From assembly GCA_014607495.2 (NCBI GenBank), contig CP053150.1, positions 9,630,495-9,694,494 on the forward strand: 64,000 nucleotides of DNA, in the 5' to 3' direction. The notes beneath the pieces are model-generated. The model was not told where the DNA came from. It did not search any database and saw only the letters and a program-made list of their open reading frames with translations. Below, piece after piece: positions 24,796 to 33,249 of this stretch (position 1 is the first letter of the stretch; each line of letters opens with the position of its first letter). The position numbers and the translations under genes are program-made. This stretch comes from Carposina sasakii (taxonomy: Eukaryota; Arthropoda; Insecta; Lepidoptera; Carposinidae).

Positions 24796-24987
24796 TGTAG
24801 TGTATGTGATTTAGTATCCTATGTATCTATTTACTATATTATACTACATACATATATACATATATACCCACACTGTCTTGATGCACACGGCAGTCTGACG
24901 AGAGCCTTGAGCGTGAGTAGACGTGCAATATATTACTTACTAAGTGTGTGTGATCAAGCCTGTGTCTATTAAGAACTAGGTCATACA
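24796..24987 (+). repeat. 5' LTR (192 bp)
   Basis: It begins TGTAGTGTATGTGATTTAG and ends GAACTAGGTCATACA, identical in length to the 3' LTR. Differences are C/T in GAGCCTTGAG, T/C in TTACTAAGTG and C/A in CAAGCCTGTG. Confidence 0.95.
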
Positions 24988-26167
24988 AGTGGCGACGAGG
25001 ATCAAGGTATATATTTACTATAATATTATTATCTATAACTATAGATAAAGTAAAAAAAAAGGGAAATATGGAGGTAAATGTAGGTATTTGGTACCTAATT
25101 CCGTTTATAATCAATCTAGTAGCTATGATTTAAAAATATATCGGTAAAAAATTAATAAAGTAATAGTTTTGTGTATGCATACATATACCTATCTACTAAT
25201 TAATTTGCTACGTAACCTACGTGTTGTACTCGACGAGCGAAGGTGTTTACGTTAAGGGAATATGAGACGGGACACCATGGACACATGAGCGTAGTGTAGT
25301 TTGTCTAACCAAATGTTTTGATTTCATTGTGTGTTAAGTATATACATCTTAGATAAGTAGTGGATTGAATAGACCTAAAATATGTTTTATTTAAAGCGAT
25401 ATCATAAGTAAATGTAATTTCCTACATTCCTTATTTTCACTTTATGGAATGATCCGACTTTGAATATATTTGCTTTTTATACTTACCTACAAGATTCGAA
25501 TATTCTTTAAATAATTTAGTTAAATTATTTTCTGTTTTGCTATTTTAAAATTAATAGATAAGTAGTTACTATGTAAGACAGACTGACAAACTTTTGATCA
25601 AATATTCCTACTGCAGTTAAGACACGAATGATAATGACCGGGTATTAACTATTTGATCGAACTATCAAAACACAAAGTTAAAAATCATCCAACGGAAATT
25701 ATATATCGCATTTAATTATTTGACTACGTACATATAGGTACATCATTCAATTAGGTAGAACCGCCTACCTACATTAAATTGATTTCTGGGTGTTATATAC
25801 ACTATCATTAAATTGATAAATGGGTATAAATATACTTCCATTAAATTGGTTTCTGGGTGTTATATACACTATCATTAAATTGATAAATGGGTATAAATAT
25901 ACCTCCATTAAATTGGTTTTTGGGTGTTATATACACTATCATTAAATTGATAAATGGGTATAAATATACCTCCATTAAATTGGTTTTTTGGTGTTATATA
26001 CACTATCATTAAATTGATAAATGGGTATAAATATGTCTACAATTAATTGGTATTTTGGTGTAAAATACACCACTATTAAAATACAAATGTTCGACGGGTA
26101 GAAAAATACCTCCATCAAATTAGTTGTCCGTATTCGGTTACAGGTCACCCCCCCAAAACCAGAGAAA
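24988..26167 (+). promoter_or_regulatory. Retroelement leader with putative primer-binding site
   Basis: Immediately after the LTR comes AGTGGCGACGAGGATCAAGG. TGGCGACGAGGAT is placed where a tRNA primer-binding site is expected; the TGGCG start suits the CCA end of a tRNA, but I cannot name the tRNA with confidence. The leader is unusually long, about 1.18 kb, AT-rich, and its last third is a tandem array. It ends in a C-run (CCCCCCC) shortly before the gag start codon. Confidence 0.6.
25774..26120 (+). repeat. Tandem array of ~5 units of 67 bp in the retroelement leader
   Basis: Unit starts (TTAAATTGRTTTYTGGGTG) lie at 25774, 25841, 25908 and 25975, exactly 67 bp apart, with a more diverged unit from about 26042 and a partial one at about 26110. 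Each unit is itself built of two related halves of about 33 bp, one with TTAAATTGGTTTCTGGGTGT and one with TTAAATTGATAAATGGGTAT. The outer units are more diverged than the inner ones, which suggests repeated slippage or unequal exchange. Confidence 0.9.
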
Positions 26168-29100
26168 ATGACAAACATACTACCGGGTCTAGAAAAGTTT
26201 GATTTAGATGGTGAAATTACATCAGTTGGTATACGGTGGGAAAAATGGAAAAGATCCTTACAAATATATCTAGAAGCTACCGACATTACAATTCCATCAA
26301 AACGACGAGCAATTTTGTTACATTATGGTGGTCTCGGTATTCAAGAAATTTATTATCATCTCCCGGGAGCTAACATTGAACCGGCTGAAGGTGTTGATGT
26401 ATTTGCGGTAGCATTGGCAAAACTTGATGAATATTTCCTTCCTAAACATAGTAAAGTTTACGAGAGACATGTTTTTCGATTAATTAAACAAGATGATGGG
26501 GAAAAGATGGAAAAATTCTTAGTACGGTTAAGAAATCAGGCAGAGAAGTGTAGTTTTGATAAACCAGAGGAACACCTTATTGATCAAATTACCGAGAAGT
26601 GCACTTCGACCGAATTACGCAAGAAAATTTTGACCCTAGGGGATAATGTTACCCTAGATAAAATTGTTTTTGAAGCAAACACACTGGAAATAGTAAATCG
26701 TCAGTTAGAAGAATACGGAAATGGAAATAAAACTCAAGAAATAAACCAGATAAGGAAAAGAGAAGTAAATAAGGAAAAATCCGAAGAAAATCAAGATAAT
26801 AAGAAAAATAACTTGTATTGTGGAAGGTGTGGGAGTAATATACATGGATCTAAAGATATCAACTGTCCTGCAAGAGGGAAGACATGTCATTCATGCGATA
26901 AAATTGGACACTTCAAACGTTACTGTAAGTCAAAACCAATAACGGCAATAAAAAGAAAATTTAGATATGCAAATGATAAAGGAGTCAGTACACAACGGTG
27001 GAAAAAAACGAAGCAAGGAAAAGGTGCTCATGTTGATCTAGTGGAAGAAGATGAAGTTGATTATGTTTTCCAGGTCAATAACGATGCTACGATCAATTGT
27101 TCCTTAGGGGGAATAAAATTAAATATGCTCATAGATTCTGGATGTACACCGAACCTTATAAGTGATAAAACTTGGAGCGTGTTAAAAGAGAGTAAGGTTA
27201 AAGTAAAAAATCTGGTAAAAAACCCCAAGAAGACATTGTTAGCATATGGGAGTGAAACTCCTTTAGACGTGACCGGTTCATTTGAGACTATTATTGAGGT
27301 CAATGGAAAAAAAGAAGATACAACGGTATATGTTATATCAAAAGGAACAAAGGACCTTTTGGGAAAAGACTCTGCGGTTGCATTAGGTGTACTTAGGTTG
27401 GGAGTAGGAATAAATCAGGTAGAAGGTACATCGTTTCCAAAGTTTAAAGATGTAATAATTGAAATTCCTATTGACAATACCATGAAACCTGTTTCCCAAC
27501 CCTGTCGTAGAGTGCCTTTGCCATTAGAGGAAAAAGTGAATAAAAAGATCAAAGAATTACTAGACAATGATATCATAGAAGAAGTGCGAGGTCCTTCAAA
27601 ATGGGTATCTCCCATAGTACCAATTTTAAAAGGCAACGGCGAGTTAAGATTGTGTGTGGACATGCGACGCGCAAATGCCGCCATTTTGAGAGAAAATTAT
27701 CCTTTGCCTTCCATGGATAACCTGTTACCTAAGATTAATAAAGCAAAGTATTTCAGCAAATTAGACATTAAGAATGCCTTTTATCAAATAGAAATTCATC
27801 CTGACTCACGTCATATAACAACTTTTATTACTCCTAAAGGGCTATATCGATATAAGAGATTAATGTTTGGGATAACATGTGCTCCCGAACTATTTCAAAA
27901 GATTTTGGAAAAAATGTTAATTAAATGTGAAGGGGCAGTTAATTTTATAGACGATATATTAGTATTTGGGAGAAGTGAAAATGAACATGATGAAAGGTTG
28001 AAGCAGGTGATACAGGTTATGAAAGACAATAATGTTTTACTTAATGAAGACAAATGCATGTATAAGGTAAAGGAGGTAACATTTTTAGGACATTATCTTA
28101 GTCAAAAAGGGGTACAACCACTGCAAAAATACGTGAGAAGTATCATGGACTTCAGATCTCCTAAAACTATTGAAGAACTGCAGAGCTTTTTGGGCCTGTT
28201 AAATTATATAAATAAATGGATACCGAACTTAGCAACATTAACGGAACCCCTAAAAATATTGCTAAAGAGTAAGTTCGGGAAAAATGCAAACATTGAAAAT
28301 ATATGGTTGGAGGAACAGGAAAATGCATATAAAGCTCTAAAAAATACTCTCACCAAAATACAATCTCTAGGATACTATGACGTGAAAGACCAGACTGTAG
28401 TAATTGCGGATGCGAGCCCAGTCGGGCTTGGGTCTGTATTGGTACAAATTGATAATAACGGACCTAGGATTATTGCGTATGGCAACCGAACTCTGACGGA
28501 TTGCGAACGGAGGTATAGTCAGACGGAAAAAGAAGCTCTGGCTTTGGTTTGGGCTGTCGAGCATTTCAATATTTTCCTGTTCGGCAAGGAATTCGAATTA
28601 GTGACTGATCATAAACCACTCGAGGTGTTGTTCGGACCCAAATCAAAGCCATGTGCAAGAATCGAACGATGGGTTTTAAGGTTACAGTCTTACAACTATA
28701 AAATTACATACAAACCTGGCAAATCAAACATCGCCGACCCGTTGTCTCGGTTGTGTAGACAATTGAATACTCCAATAGTGGGTTTTGATGATCATGTACG
28801 ACAAATTATAGAACATTCAAGACCCCAAGCAGTTCCTATCGTAGATATTTCAAGATTATCTGAATCAGACCAAGAAATTCAAGCGGTAAAGAAAGGCATT
28901 TATGAAAATGAATGGAATGAGATATCTAAAGTTTACAAATTATTTCAAAATGAGTTATGTTTTTATGAGACTATTTTACTACGAGGGAATCGAATTGTCA
29001 TACCAGCTCGCCTGCGAAAAATTGTACTGGATGCTGCACATGAAGGGCACCCTGGTATAGTAACTATGAAAGGCCGTTTAAGATGTAAAGTTTGGTGGCC

Positions 29101-29848
29101 GCGTATAGACAAAGACGTTGAGACTTTGATTAAATCATGTAGAAGCTGCACTTTAGTAGGGTTACCAAATCCGCCATCGCTAATGAAGAGACGTGATTTG
29201 CCTGTATCTCCATGGATAGATGTAGCAATGGATCTTTTAGGACCATTGCCTAATAATGACTATTTATTAGTTCTAGTTGACTACTATAGTCGTTATAAAG
29301 AGGTGAAAATTACAAAAAATATCACAAGTTCACAAATAATTAAATTGCTTAAGGAAATCTTTAGTAGATTGGGGTACCCTATATCCATCACTGCAGACAA
29401 TGGCAAACAGTTTGTAAGCGAAGAATTTCGGGCATTTTGTCAAGAATGTGGTATACGTTTATTAAACACGGTTCCTTATTGGCCCCAGATGAACGGTGAA
29501 GTGGAGAGACAAAATAGAGATATTCTCAAAAGATTAAGGATCGGTCATATTGAAAAAAGAGATTTGAAGGAATCTCTATGGGAATATCTGATGATGTATA
29601 ATAGCTCTCCTCACAGCACAACAGGAAAAACGCCTTCAGAACTCTTTTTTCAAAGGAATCATCGAGACAAAATACCATCCCTGGAAGCAGTTACCAGTGC
29701 TACCACAAATCTAAATGATTCTGAAGTTAGAGACAGGGACCGACTGCAAAAAGAAAAAGGAAAGGAGTATGCCGATACTAGACGGGGAGCCGTAGCAGAA
29801 CCCGCAGTTGCAGAAGGCGACAGAGTATACTTAACCCTAGTCTCATAA
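26168..29848 (+). CDS. Gag-Pol polyprotein of the Ty3/gypsy element, 3' end cut by piggyBac
   Basis: The open frame has 1,226 residues, of which the first ~1,221 belong to the retroelement; the last few are read from the piggyBac end. Gag occupies about residues 1-215 and ends with two zinc knuckles (from C218 and from C240, the latter a canonical CX2CX4HX4C). The aspartic protease has a DSG motif at D323. Reverse transcriptase has LDIKNAFYQI and a FIDD catalytic box with D595 and D596. RNase H shows D748 and D814. Integrase has an HHCC finger (from about 956 to 1000) and catalytic D1022, D1077 and E1113, with the usual 35-residue spacing between the last two. Gag and Pol share one frame with no frameshift. 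The layout suggests the K02A2.6-like group of insect gypsy elements. Apart from the insertion I see no internal stop, so this copy was probably coding-competent when piggyBac arrived. Confidence 0.95.
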   Translation: MTNILPGLEKFDLDGEITSVGIRWEKWKRSLQIYLEATDITIPSKRRAILLHYGGLGIQEIYYHLPGANIEPAEGVDVFAVALAKLDEYFLPKHSKVYERHVFRLIKQDDGEKMEKFLVRLRNQAEKCSFDKPEEHLIDQITEKCTSTELRKKILTLGDNVTLDKIVFEANTLEIVNRQLEEYGNGNKTQEINQIRKREVNKEKSEENQDNKKNNLYCGRCGSNIHGSKDINCPARGKTCHSCDKIGHFKRYCKSKPITAIKRKFRYANDKGVSTQRWKKTKQGKGAHVDLVEEDEVDYVFQVNNDATINCSLGGIKLNMLIDSGCTPNLISDKTWSVLKESKVKVKNLVKNPKKTLLAYGSETPLDVTGSFETIIEVNGKKEDTTVYVISKGTKDLLGKDSAVALGVLRLGVGINQVEGTSFPKFKDVIIEIPIDNTMKPVSQPCRRVPLPLEEKVNKKIKELLDNDIIEEVRGPSKWVSPIVPILKGNGELRLCVDMRRANAAILRENYPLPSMDNLLPKINKAKYFSKLDIKNAFYQIEIHPDSRHITTFITPKGLYRYKRLMFGITCAPELFQKILEKMLIKCEGAVNFIDDILVFGRSENEHDERLKQVIQVMKDNNVLLNEDKCMYKVKEVTFLGHYLSQKGVQPLQKYVRSIMDFRSPKTIEELQSFLGLLNYINKWIPNLATLTEPLKILLKSKFGKNANIENIWLEEQENAYKALKNTLTKIQSLGYYDVKDQTVVIADASPVGLGSVLVQIDNNGPRIIAYGNRTLTDCERRYSQTEKEALALVWAVEHFNIFLFGKEFELVTDHKPLEVLFGPKSKPCARIERWVLRLQSYNYKITYKPGKSNIADPLSRLCRQLNTPIVGFDDHVRQIIEHSRPQAVPIVDISRLSESDQEIQAVKKGIYENEWNEISKVYKLFQNELCFYETILLRGNRIVIPARLRKIVLDAAHEGHPGIVTMKGRLRCKVWWPRIDKDVETLIKSCRSCTLVGLPNPPSLMKRRDLPVSPWIDVAMDLLGPLPNNDYLLVLVDYYSRYKEVKITKNITSSQIIKLLKEIFSRLGYPISITADNGKQFVSEEFRAFCQECGIRLLNTVPYWPQMNGEVERQNRDILKRLRIGHIEKRDLKESLWEYLMMYNSSPHSTTGKTPSELFFQRNHRDKIPSLEAVTSATTNLNDSEVRDRDRLQKEKGKEYADTRRGAVAEPAVAEGDRVYLTLVS
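29831..29834. other. TTAA target duplication, left of piggyBac
   Basis: TTAA directly precedes the CCCTAG terminus and is repeated at 32327-32330. TTAA targeting is the hallmark of piggyBac transposases. Confidence 0.95.
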
Positions 29849-29978
29849 CCTACGTCGCAGAGGCGCCAGCGAAAACATTTTATTGCTGTCTCATTTTATC
29901 CGTTGCGCGTACGCGTTTGTTATTTTCAGCCAACTCAGTCGTCCATTAGGACTCTCGAACGGCGACCGCGTGTTGGCG

Positions 29979-30120
29979 GTAAGTACAATAATTTTCAAGT
30001 TATAACAGGTCCGTGCGCTCGAGAGGCGTATGGTTATGATTTGTGTAACTTTCGGTACATTTAAATACTTATGGTTTTTTGTTTTTTATTGTGTTTGAAA
30101 CGTTTTTTTTTTGTTGCCAG
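29979..30120 (+). other. Predicted 5'-UTR intron of the transposase gene
   Basis: GCG/GTAAGTA at 29979 is a strong donor, and a T-rich tract ending GTTGCCAG at 30120 is a strong acceptor with polypyrimidine stretch. The 142-bp intron would end 23 bp before the transposase ATG. No transcript evidence is available. Confidence 0.6.
30023..30040 (+). repeat. 18-bp subterminal repeat, left copy
   Basis: GAGGCGTATGGTTATGAT occurs here and again in the same orientation at 32275-32292, 34 bp from the right end. Both are followed a few bases later by GTAACT. Subterminal repeats often bind transposase. Confidence 0.75.
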
Positions 30121-30143
30121 GACACATATAGACTGCAATTACT

Positions 30144-31955
30144 ATGGCTTTTAGAAAACGATTAAACGAAGACGAATTAATAGCATTATTATGTACACAA
30201 GATGATTCTGATACTGGTGAAGGTTATCAAACTGATAGTGAGTTAGAAGACCATCTAAGTGAAGACGAAGTCCAAAGTGAGTTTGAAGAAGAATTTATAG
30301 ATACAGTGCCTGAAAATGTGCAAAGTTCTTCGGATGATGAAGAGGATTCGACACAACCTGGTCCTTCAAATTCTGGTGATCGGGCGGATATCGAACGTGA
30401 CCGACGTATTATAGTTCCGGCTCAGGCTGTGATGAAAGGCAAGAATAAACATCGGTGGTCTACTGTTAAGGGTCAAACGCATTCACGAACTTCTGCTATA
30501 AATATTATACGAACCAGCAGAGGTCCAACACGTATGTGCCGAAACATAACAGATTCTGTTTTATGTTTTAATCTATTCGTCACCGAAGAAATAATTGAGG
30601 AGATTGTCAAGTGGACAAATGTAGAAATGATTAGGAAACGCGGAGGCCAAGATAGCACGAAAGCCACTTTTAGAGATACTACAACAACAGAAGTACGAGC
30701 TTTTATTGGGATACTGACTCTTAGTGCAGCTATGAAAGACAATCATTTGTCTACCGATGAATTATTTGATAGTTCATTTTCTGGAACCAGATACGTAGCT
30801 GTTATGAGTAGAGATCGATTTAATTTTTTATCCTCTTGCCTAAGGATGGATGATAAAACTCTGCGACCTGCTGTTCGTGAAGAAGATCCTTTTGTACCAG
30901 TGAGAAAAGTTTGGGAACTTTTCATAAAACAATGTCAGCTAAACTACACACCCGGAAGTAATGTTACTATAGATGAACAATTGCTTGGATTTCGCGGAAG
31001 ATGCCCATTTCGTATGTATATACCAAACAAGCCTAATAAATATGGCATAAAGATCCCTATGCTTTGTGACAGTGGAACCAAATATATGTTGAATGCTATG
31101 CCATATATAGGTAAGGCTACAAAAACTAATGGAGTACCACAGGGAGAATATTACGTGAAAGAGTTATCGAAGCCCATCCACGGCACCAACCGCAATGTTA
31201 CCTGTGATAACTGGTTTACCTCTGTCCCTCTTGCTAAATCCTTGCTTCTTGAACCATATAAGCTGACACTAGTAGGAACTATCAGATCAAACAAGCGTGA
31301 AATACCAGAGGAAATGAAAAATACCCGTGTTCGACCTGTGGGAACTTCTATGTTTGGTTACGATGGCTTTTTGACCTTGGTTTCTTACAAGCCAAAACCA
31401 TCTAAGATGGTATATCTTTTATCATCTTGTGACGAGGAAGGTGTGCTCAATGCAACAACTGGTAAGCCTGAAACAATAATGTTTTATAACCAAACTAAAG
31501 GTGGCGTTGACACATTCGATCAAATGTGTTCAGCAATGTCCTGTTCTAGAAAAACTAACAGATGGCCCATGACAATGTTTTATGGCATATTGAACATGGC
31601 ATTTGTTAACTCATATGTGATTTATTGTCATAATAAGCAACAAAAGCTTGAGAAACCTTTGTCTCGTAAATCATATATGAAGAAGCTAAGTGAAGAGTTG
31701 ACTGCACCTTGGATGAATAAAAGATTAGAGGCTCCAACTTTGCCAAGACGCGTGAAGAGAAAAATTGAAAGTATTATTACTCAACCGGCTGAAGACGACC
31801 AAGTAACTAACGATGGTGAACCTGCAATCAAAAAACGCCGATATTGTGATTATTGTGCTACCAAAAAAAAAAGAATGTCCAAGATGACCTGTGTGAAGTG
31901 TAAAAAAACTATTTGCGGGGAGCACAAGAATGACGTGTGTCATGTGTGTCTGTAA
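30144..31955 (+). CDS. piggyBac-family transposase (PGBD-type), intact
   Basis: The gene encodes 603 residues. The N-terminal ~100 residues are acidic and low complexity, as in the family. The catalytic domain holds the three aspartates: D277 in TIDEQ, D355 in TCDNWF and D456 in GGVDTFDQ. Their spacing (78 and 101 residues) matches, from my recollection, the spacing in the Trichoplusia ni transposase, which has 594 residues. The C-terminus is a Cys/His-rich zinc-binding module (about residues 566-602, with CDYC, CVKC, CGEH and CHVC) preceded by a basic KKRR segment that may act as nuclear localisation signal. The enzyme excises and inserts the element at TTAA without DNA synthesis. No stop or frameshift interrupts it. 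The start is the first ATG after the predicted 5' intron. Confidence 0.97.
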   Translation: MAFRKRLNEDELIALLCTQDDSDTGEGYQTDSELEDHLSEDEVQSEFEEEFIDTVPENVQSSSDDEEDSTQPGPSNSGDRADIERDRRIIVPAQAVMKGKNKHRWSTVKGQTHSRTSAINIIRTSRGPTRMCRNITDSVLCFNLFVTEEIIEEIVKWTNVEMIRKRGGQDSTKATFRDTTTTEVRAFIGILTLSAAMKDNHLSTDELFDSSFSGTRYVAVMSRDRFNFLSSCLRMDDKTLRPAVREEDPFVPVRKVWELFIKQCQLNYTPGSNVTIDEQLLGFRGRCPFRMYIPNKPNKYGIKIPMLCDSGTKYMLNAMPYIGKATKTNGVPQGEYYVKELSKPIHGTNRNVTCDNWFTSVPLAKSLLLEPYKLTLVGTIRSNKREIPEEMKNTRVRPVGTSMFGYDGFLTLVSYKPKPSKMVYLLSSCDEEGVLNATTGKPETIMFYNQTKGGVDTFDQMCSAMSCSRKTNRWPMTMFYGILNMAFVNSYVIYCHNKQQKLEKPLSRKSYMKKLSEELTAPWMNKRLEAPTLPRRVKRKIESIITQPAEDDQVTNDGEPAIKKRRYCDYCATKKKRMSKMTCVKCKKTICGEHKNDVCHVCL

Positions 31956-32129
31956 GACATAGTTTTTGGTCTCATTTACTTTTTTTAGACTGATTATATT
32001 GTTATTTAATTATTAAGAAGAAGAAAAATTACAATTTTGTTTGTTTTATTATTTTTTAGAGGCATTTACAAAAAGACTGTTCATTTTTGTTGATTTTCTT
32101 AGATGTAAGTTTCTAACATTGTTAATTAC

Positions 32130-32139
32130 AATAAATAAA
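32130..32139 (+). terminator. Overlapping poly(A) signals of the transposase gene
   Basis: AATAAATAAA contains two overlapping AATAAA hexamers about 175 bp after the stop codon, inside the piggyBac element. They are followed by a T/GT-rich segment. Confidence 0.6.
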
Positions 32140-32236
32140 ACTCTAATGATTGCAAACTGTGTTTCATTTATTAGTTGTATAACATAATATTAGAATAAAA
32201 TAAAAAAAATGTTTGCAATGCAATAAATGTAATAAG

Positions 32237-32270
32237 TCATCCATCCAAGTATCGTCCCATCCAAGTATGC
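32237..32270 (+). repeat. Short tandem duplication near the piggyBac right end
   Basis: CCATCCAAGTATCGTCCCAT followed by CCAAGTATGC shows two copies of CCATCCAAGTAT separated by a few bases. It lies just before the right subterminal repeat. Confidence 0.6.
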
Positions 32271-32274
32271 CTCC

Positions 32275-32292
32275 GAGGCGTATGGTTATGAT
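32275..32292 (+). repeat. 18-bp subterminal repeat, right copy
   Basis: Identical and in direct orientation to 30023-30040. It lies 34 bp inside the right terminus. Confidence 0.75.
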
Positions 32293-32326
32293 CAACGTAA
32301 CTCCTAATATGGTTCTGAGACTAGGG

Positions 32327-32548
32327 TTAAAAAATGTAGAAAAGAAGAATAAATTGAGCTCGCCCTTTAATCCTACTCCTCATACGGTAGAAAAGATTTC
32401 ACGGGGAGATTGTACAGTAAGAAATGATGATACGGGACAAACATTACGCAGGAACATTGTTCATTTGAAAAGAGTAGAGGGCGAATGGAAGTCGGTTCTA
32501 GAAGAAAATACAGATGATCAGCCGGCGGACATGGAAGATATCGAATGA
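32327..32548 (+). pseudogene. Severed C-terminal end of the retroelement integrase
   Basis: After the right TTAA the Pol frame resumes in register: 32327 lies in the reading frame expected from 29831. The 73 codons encode the basic integrase tail, with KLSSPFNP, a VEKI strand and RRNIVHLKRV, ending in an acidic stretch and a stop at 32546-32548. It is now separated from its start by the transposon and has no start of its own. The longer frame that begins at 32213 lies partly in piggyBac sequence. Confidence 0.9.
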
Positions 32549-32593
32549 GTGAATGATTCATAAATGATTGTAATTGTGATTAATAAAAATGTC

Positions 32594-32606
32594 AATAAGG
32601 AAGGGA
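32594..32606 (+). other. Polypurine tract
   Basis: AATAAGGAAGGGA directly precedes the 3' LTR, in the position of the plus-strand primer of LTR retrotransposons. Confidence 0.8.
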
Positions 32607-32798
32607 TGTAGTGTATGTGATTTAGTATCCTATGTATCTATTTACTATATTATACTACATACATATATACATATATACCCACACTGTCTTGATGCACACG
32701 GCAGTCTGACGAGAGCTTTGAGCGTGAGTAGACGTGCAATATATTACTTACCAAGTGTGTGTGATCAAGACTGTGTCTATTAAGAACTAGGTCATACA
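32607..32798 (+). repeat. 3' LTR (192 bp)
   Basis: Same length and ends as the 5' LTR, with three substitutions. It is followed by the GTTTT target duplication at 32799-32803. Confidence 0.95.
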
Positions 32799-32816
32799 GT
32801 TTTCTTAAAAATTTAG

Positions 32817-33200
32817 TATTCCAGTTTGTTCCGGTGGGAATTTCGGGAAATATGTTCTCAGTTCTTTCTTACACTCCCTACCGAATATACCTGTCATACT
32901 TCATCTCTACATGTCATGTGATTTTCGTAAAAACTTGAAATTCCTGTTTGTGCCATTCCCATGGGAATTTCGGGAAACCCGTCCTTAATGGTCTTTTACA
33001 CCCCCTAACAAACATACACACCAAATTTTATCTGTGTACGTCAAACGGTTTATTTTTATACTTATTGAATAAGCTTTTGTTCCGGTACAGTGGAAATTTC
33101 GGCAAAAATTTGGAATTCCTGTGTACCCCGTTCCCATGGGAATTTTGGAAAATTAGTCCGTACTCTCTTACACCCCCTAACGAACATAAACACCAAAAGG
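32817..33200 (+). repeat. Degenerate repeat array right of the retroelement
   Basis: Units start near 32817, 32936, 33065 and 33111 and share ATTCCTGTTTGT, a TTCCCATGGGAATTTCGGGA core, a CTTACACCCCCTAACGAACA block and CACCAAA. The same unit lies left of the retroelement at 24686. Spacing is irregular (about 120-175 bp), so this is an array of degraded units. They end where the LINE coding fragment begins. Confidence 0.7.
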
Positions 33201-33249
33201 GAGTGGGTGTAATTTACTTGTGAAATAAAATAATTACTTGTAAAAATAA

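Larger units (their letters stand above)
29835..32326 (+). mobile_element. piggyBac-like DNA transposon, apparently complete (2,492 bp)
   Basis: The ends are CCCTAGTCTCATAACC on the left and its inverse on the right (reverse complement CCCTAGTCTCAGAACC), a 16-bp terminal inverted repeat with one mismatch, flanked by TTAA. It carries one intact transposase gene in the same orientation as the host retroelement. A 5' non-coding intron, a poly(A) signal and an 18-bp subterminal direct repeat are also present. With intact ends and an intact gene it could be autonomous. Confidence 0.95.
24796..32798 (+). mobile_element. Ty3/gypsy-type LTR retrotransposon interrupted by a piggyBac element
   Basis: The element is bounded by 192-bp LTRs (24796-24987 and 32607-32798) that begin TG and end CA and are flanked by GTTTT duplications. 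Between them lie a long leader with tandem repeats, a single fused gag-pol frame, and a purine-rich tract before the 3' LTR. The piggyBac element at 29835-32326 interrupts gag-pol near its 3' end. Without it the retroelement would be about 5.5 kb. There is no envelope gene. The LTRs differ at 3 of 192 positions, so the insertion is fairly recent. Confidence 0.95.

Noticed and set aside
25975..26286. Antisense frame over the 67-bp array and gag start
   Set aside because: Shadow of the tandem repeat and of the gag frame.
32213..32548. Independent gene of 111 residues
   Set aside because: Its first part is piggyBac sequence and its second part is the severed integrase tail.
24796..32798. Endogenous retrovirus with envelope gene
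   Set aside because: No envelope frame is present between the integrase end and the 3' LTR, so it is an LTR retrotransposon.
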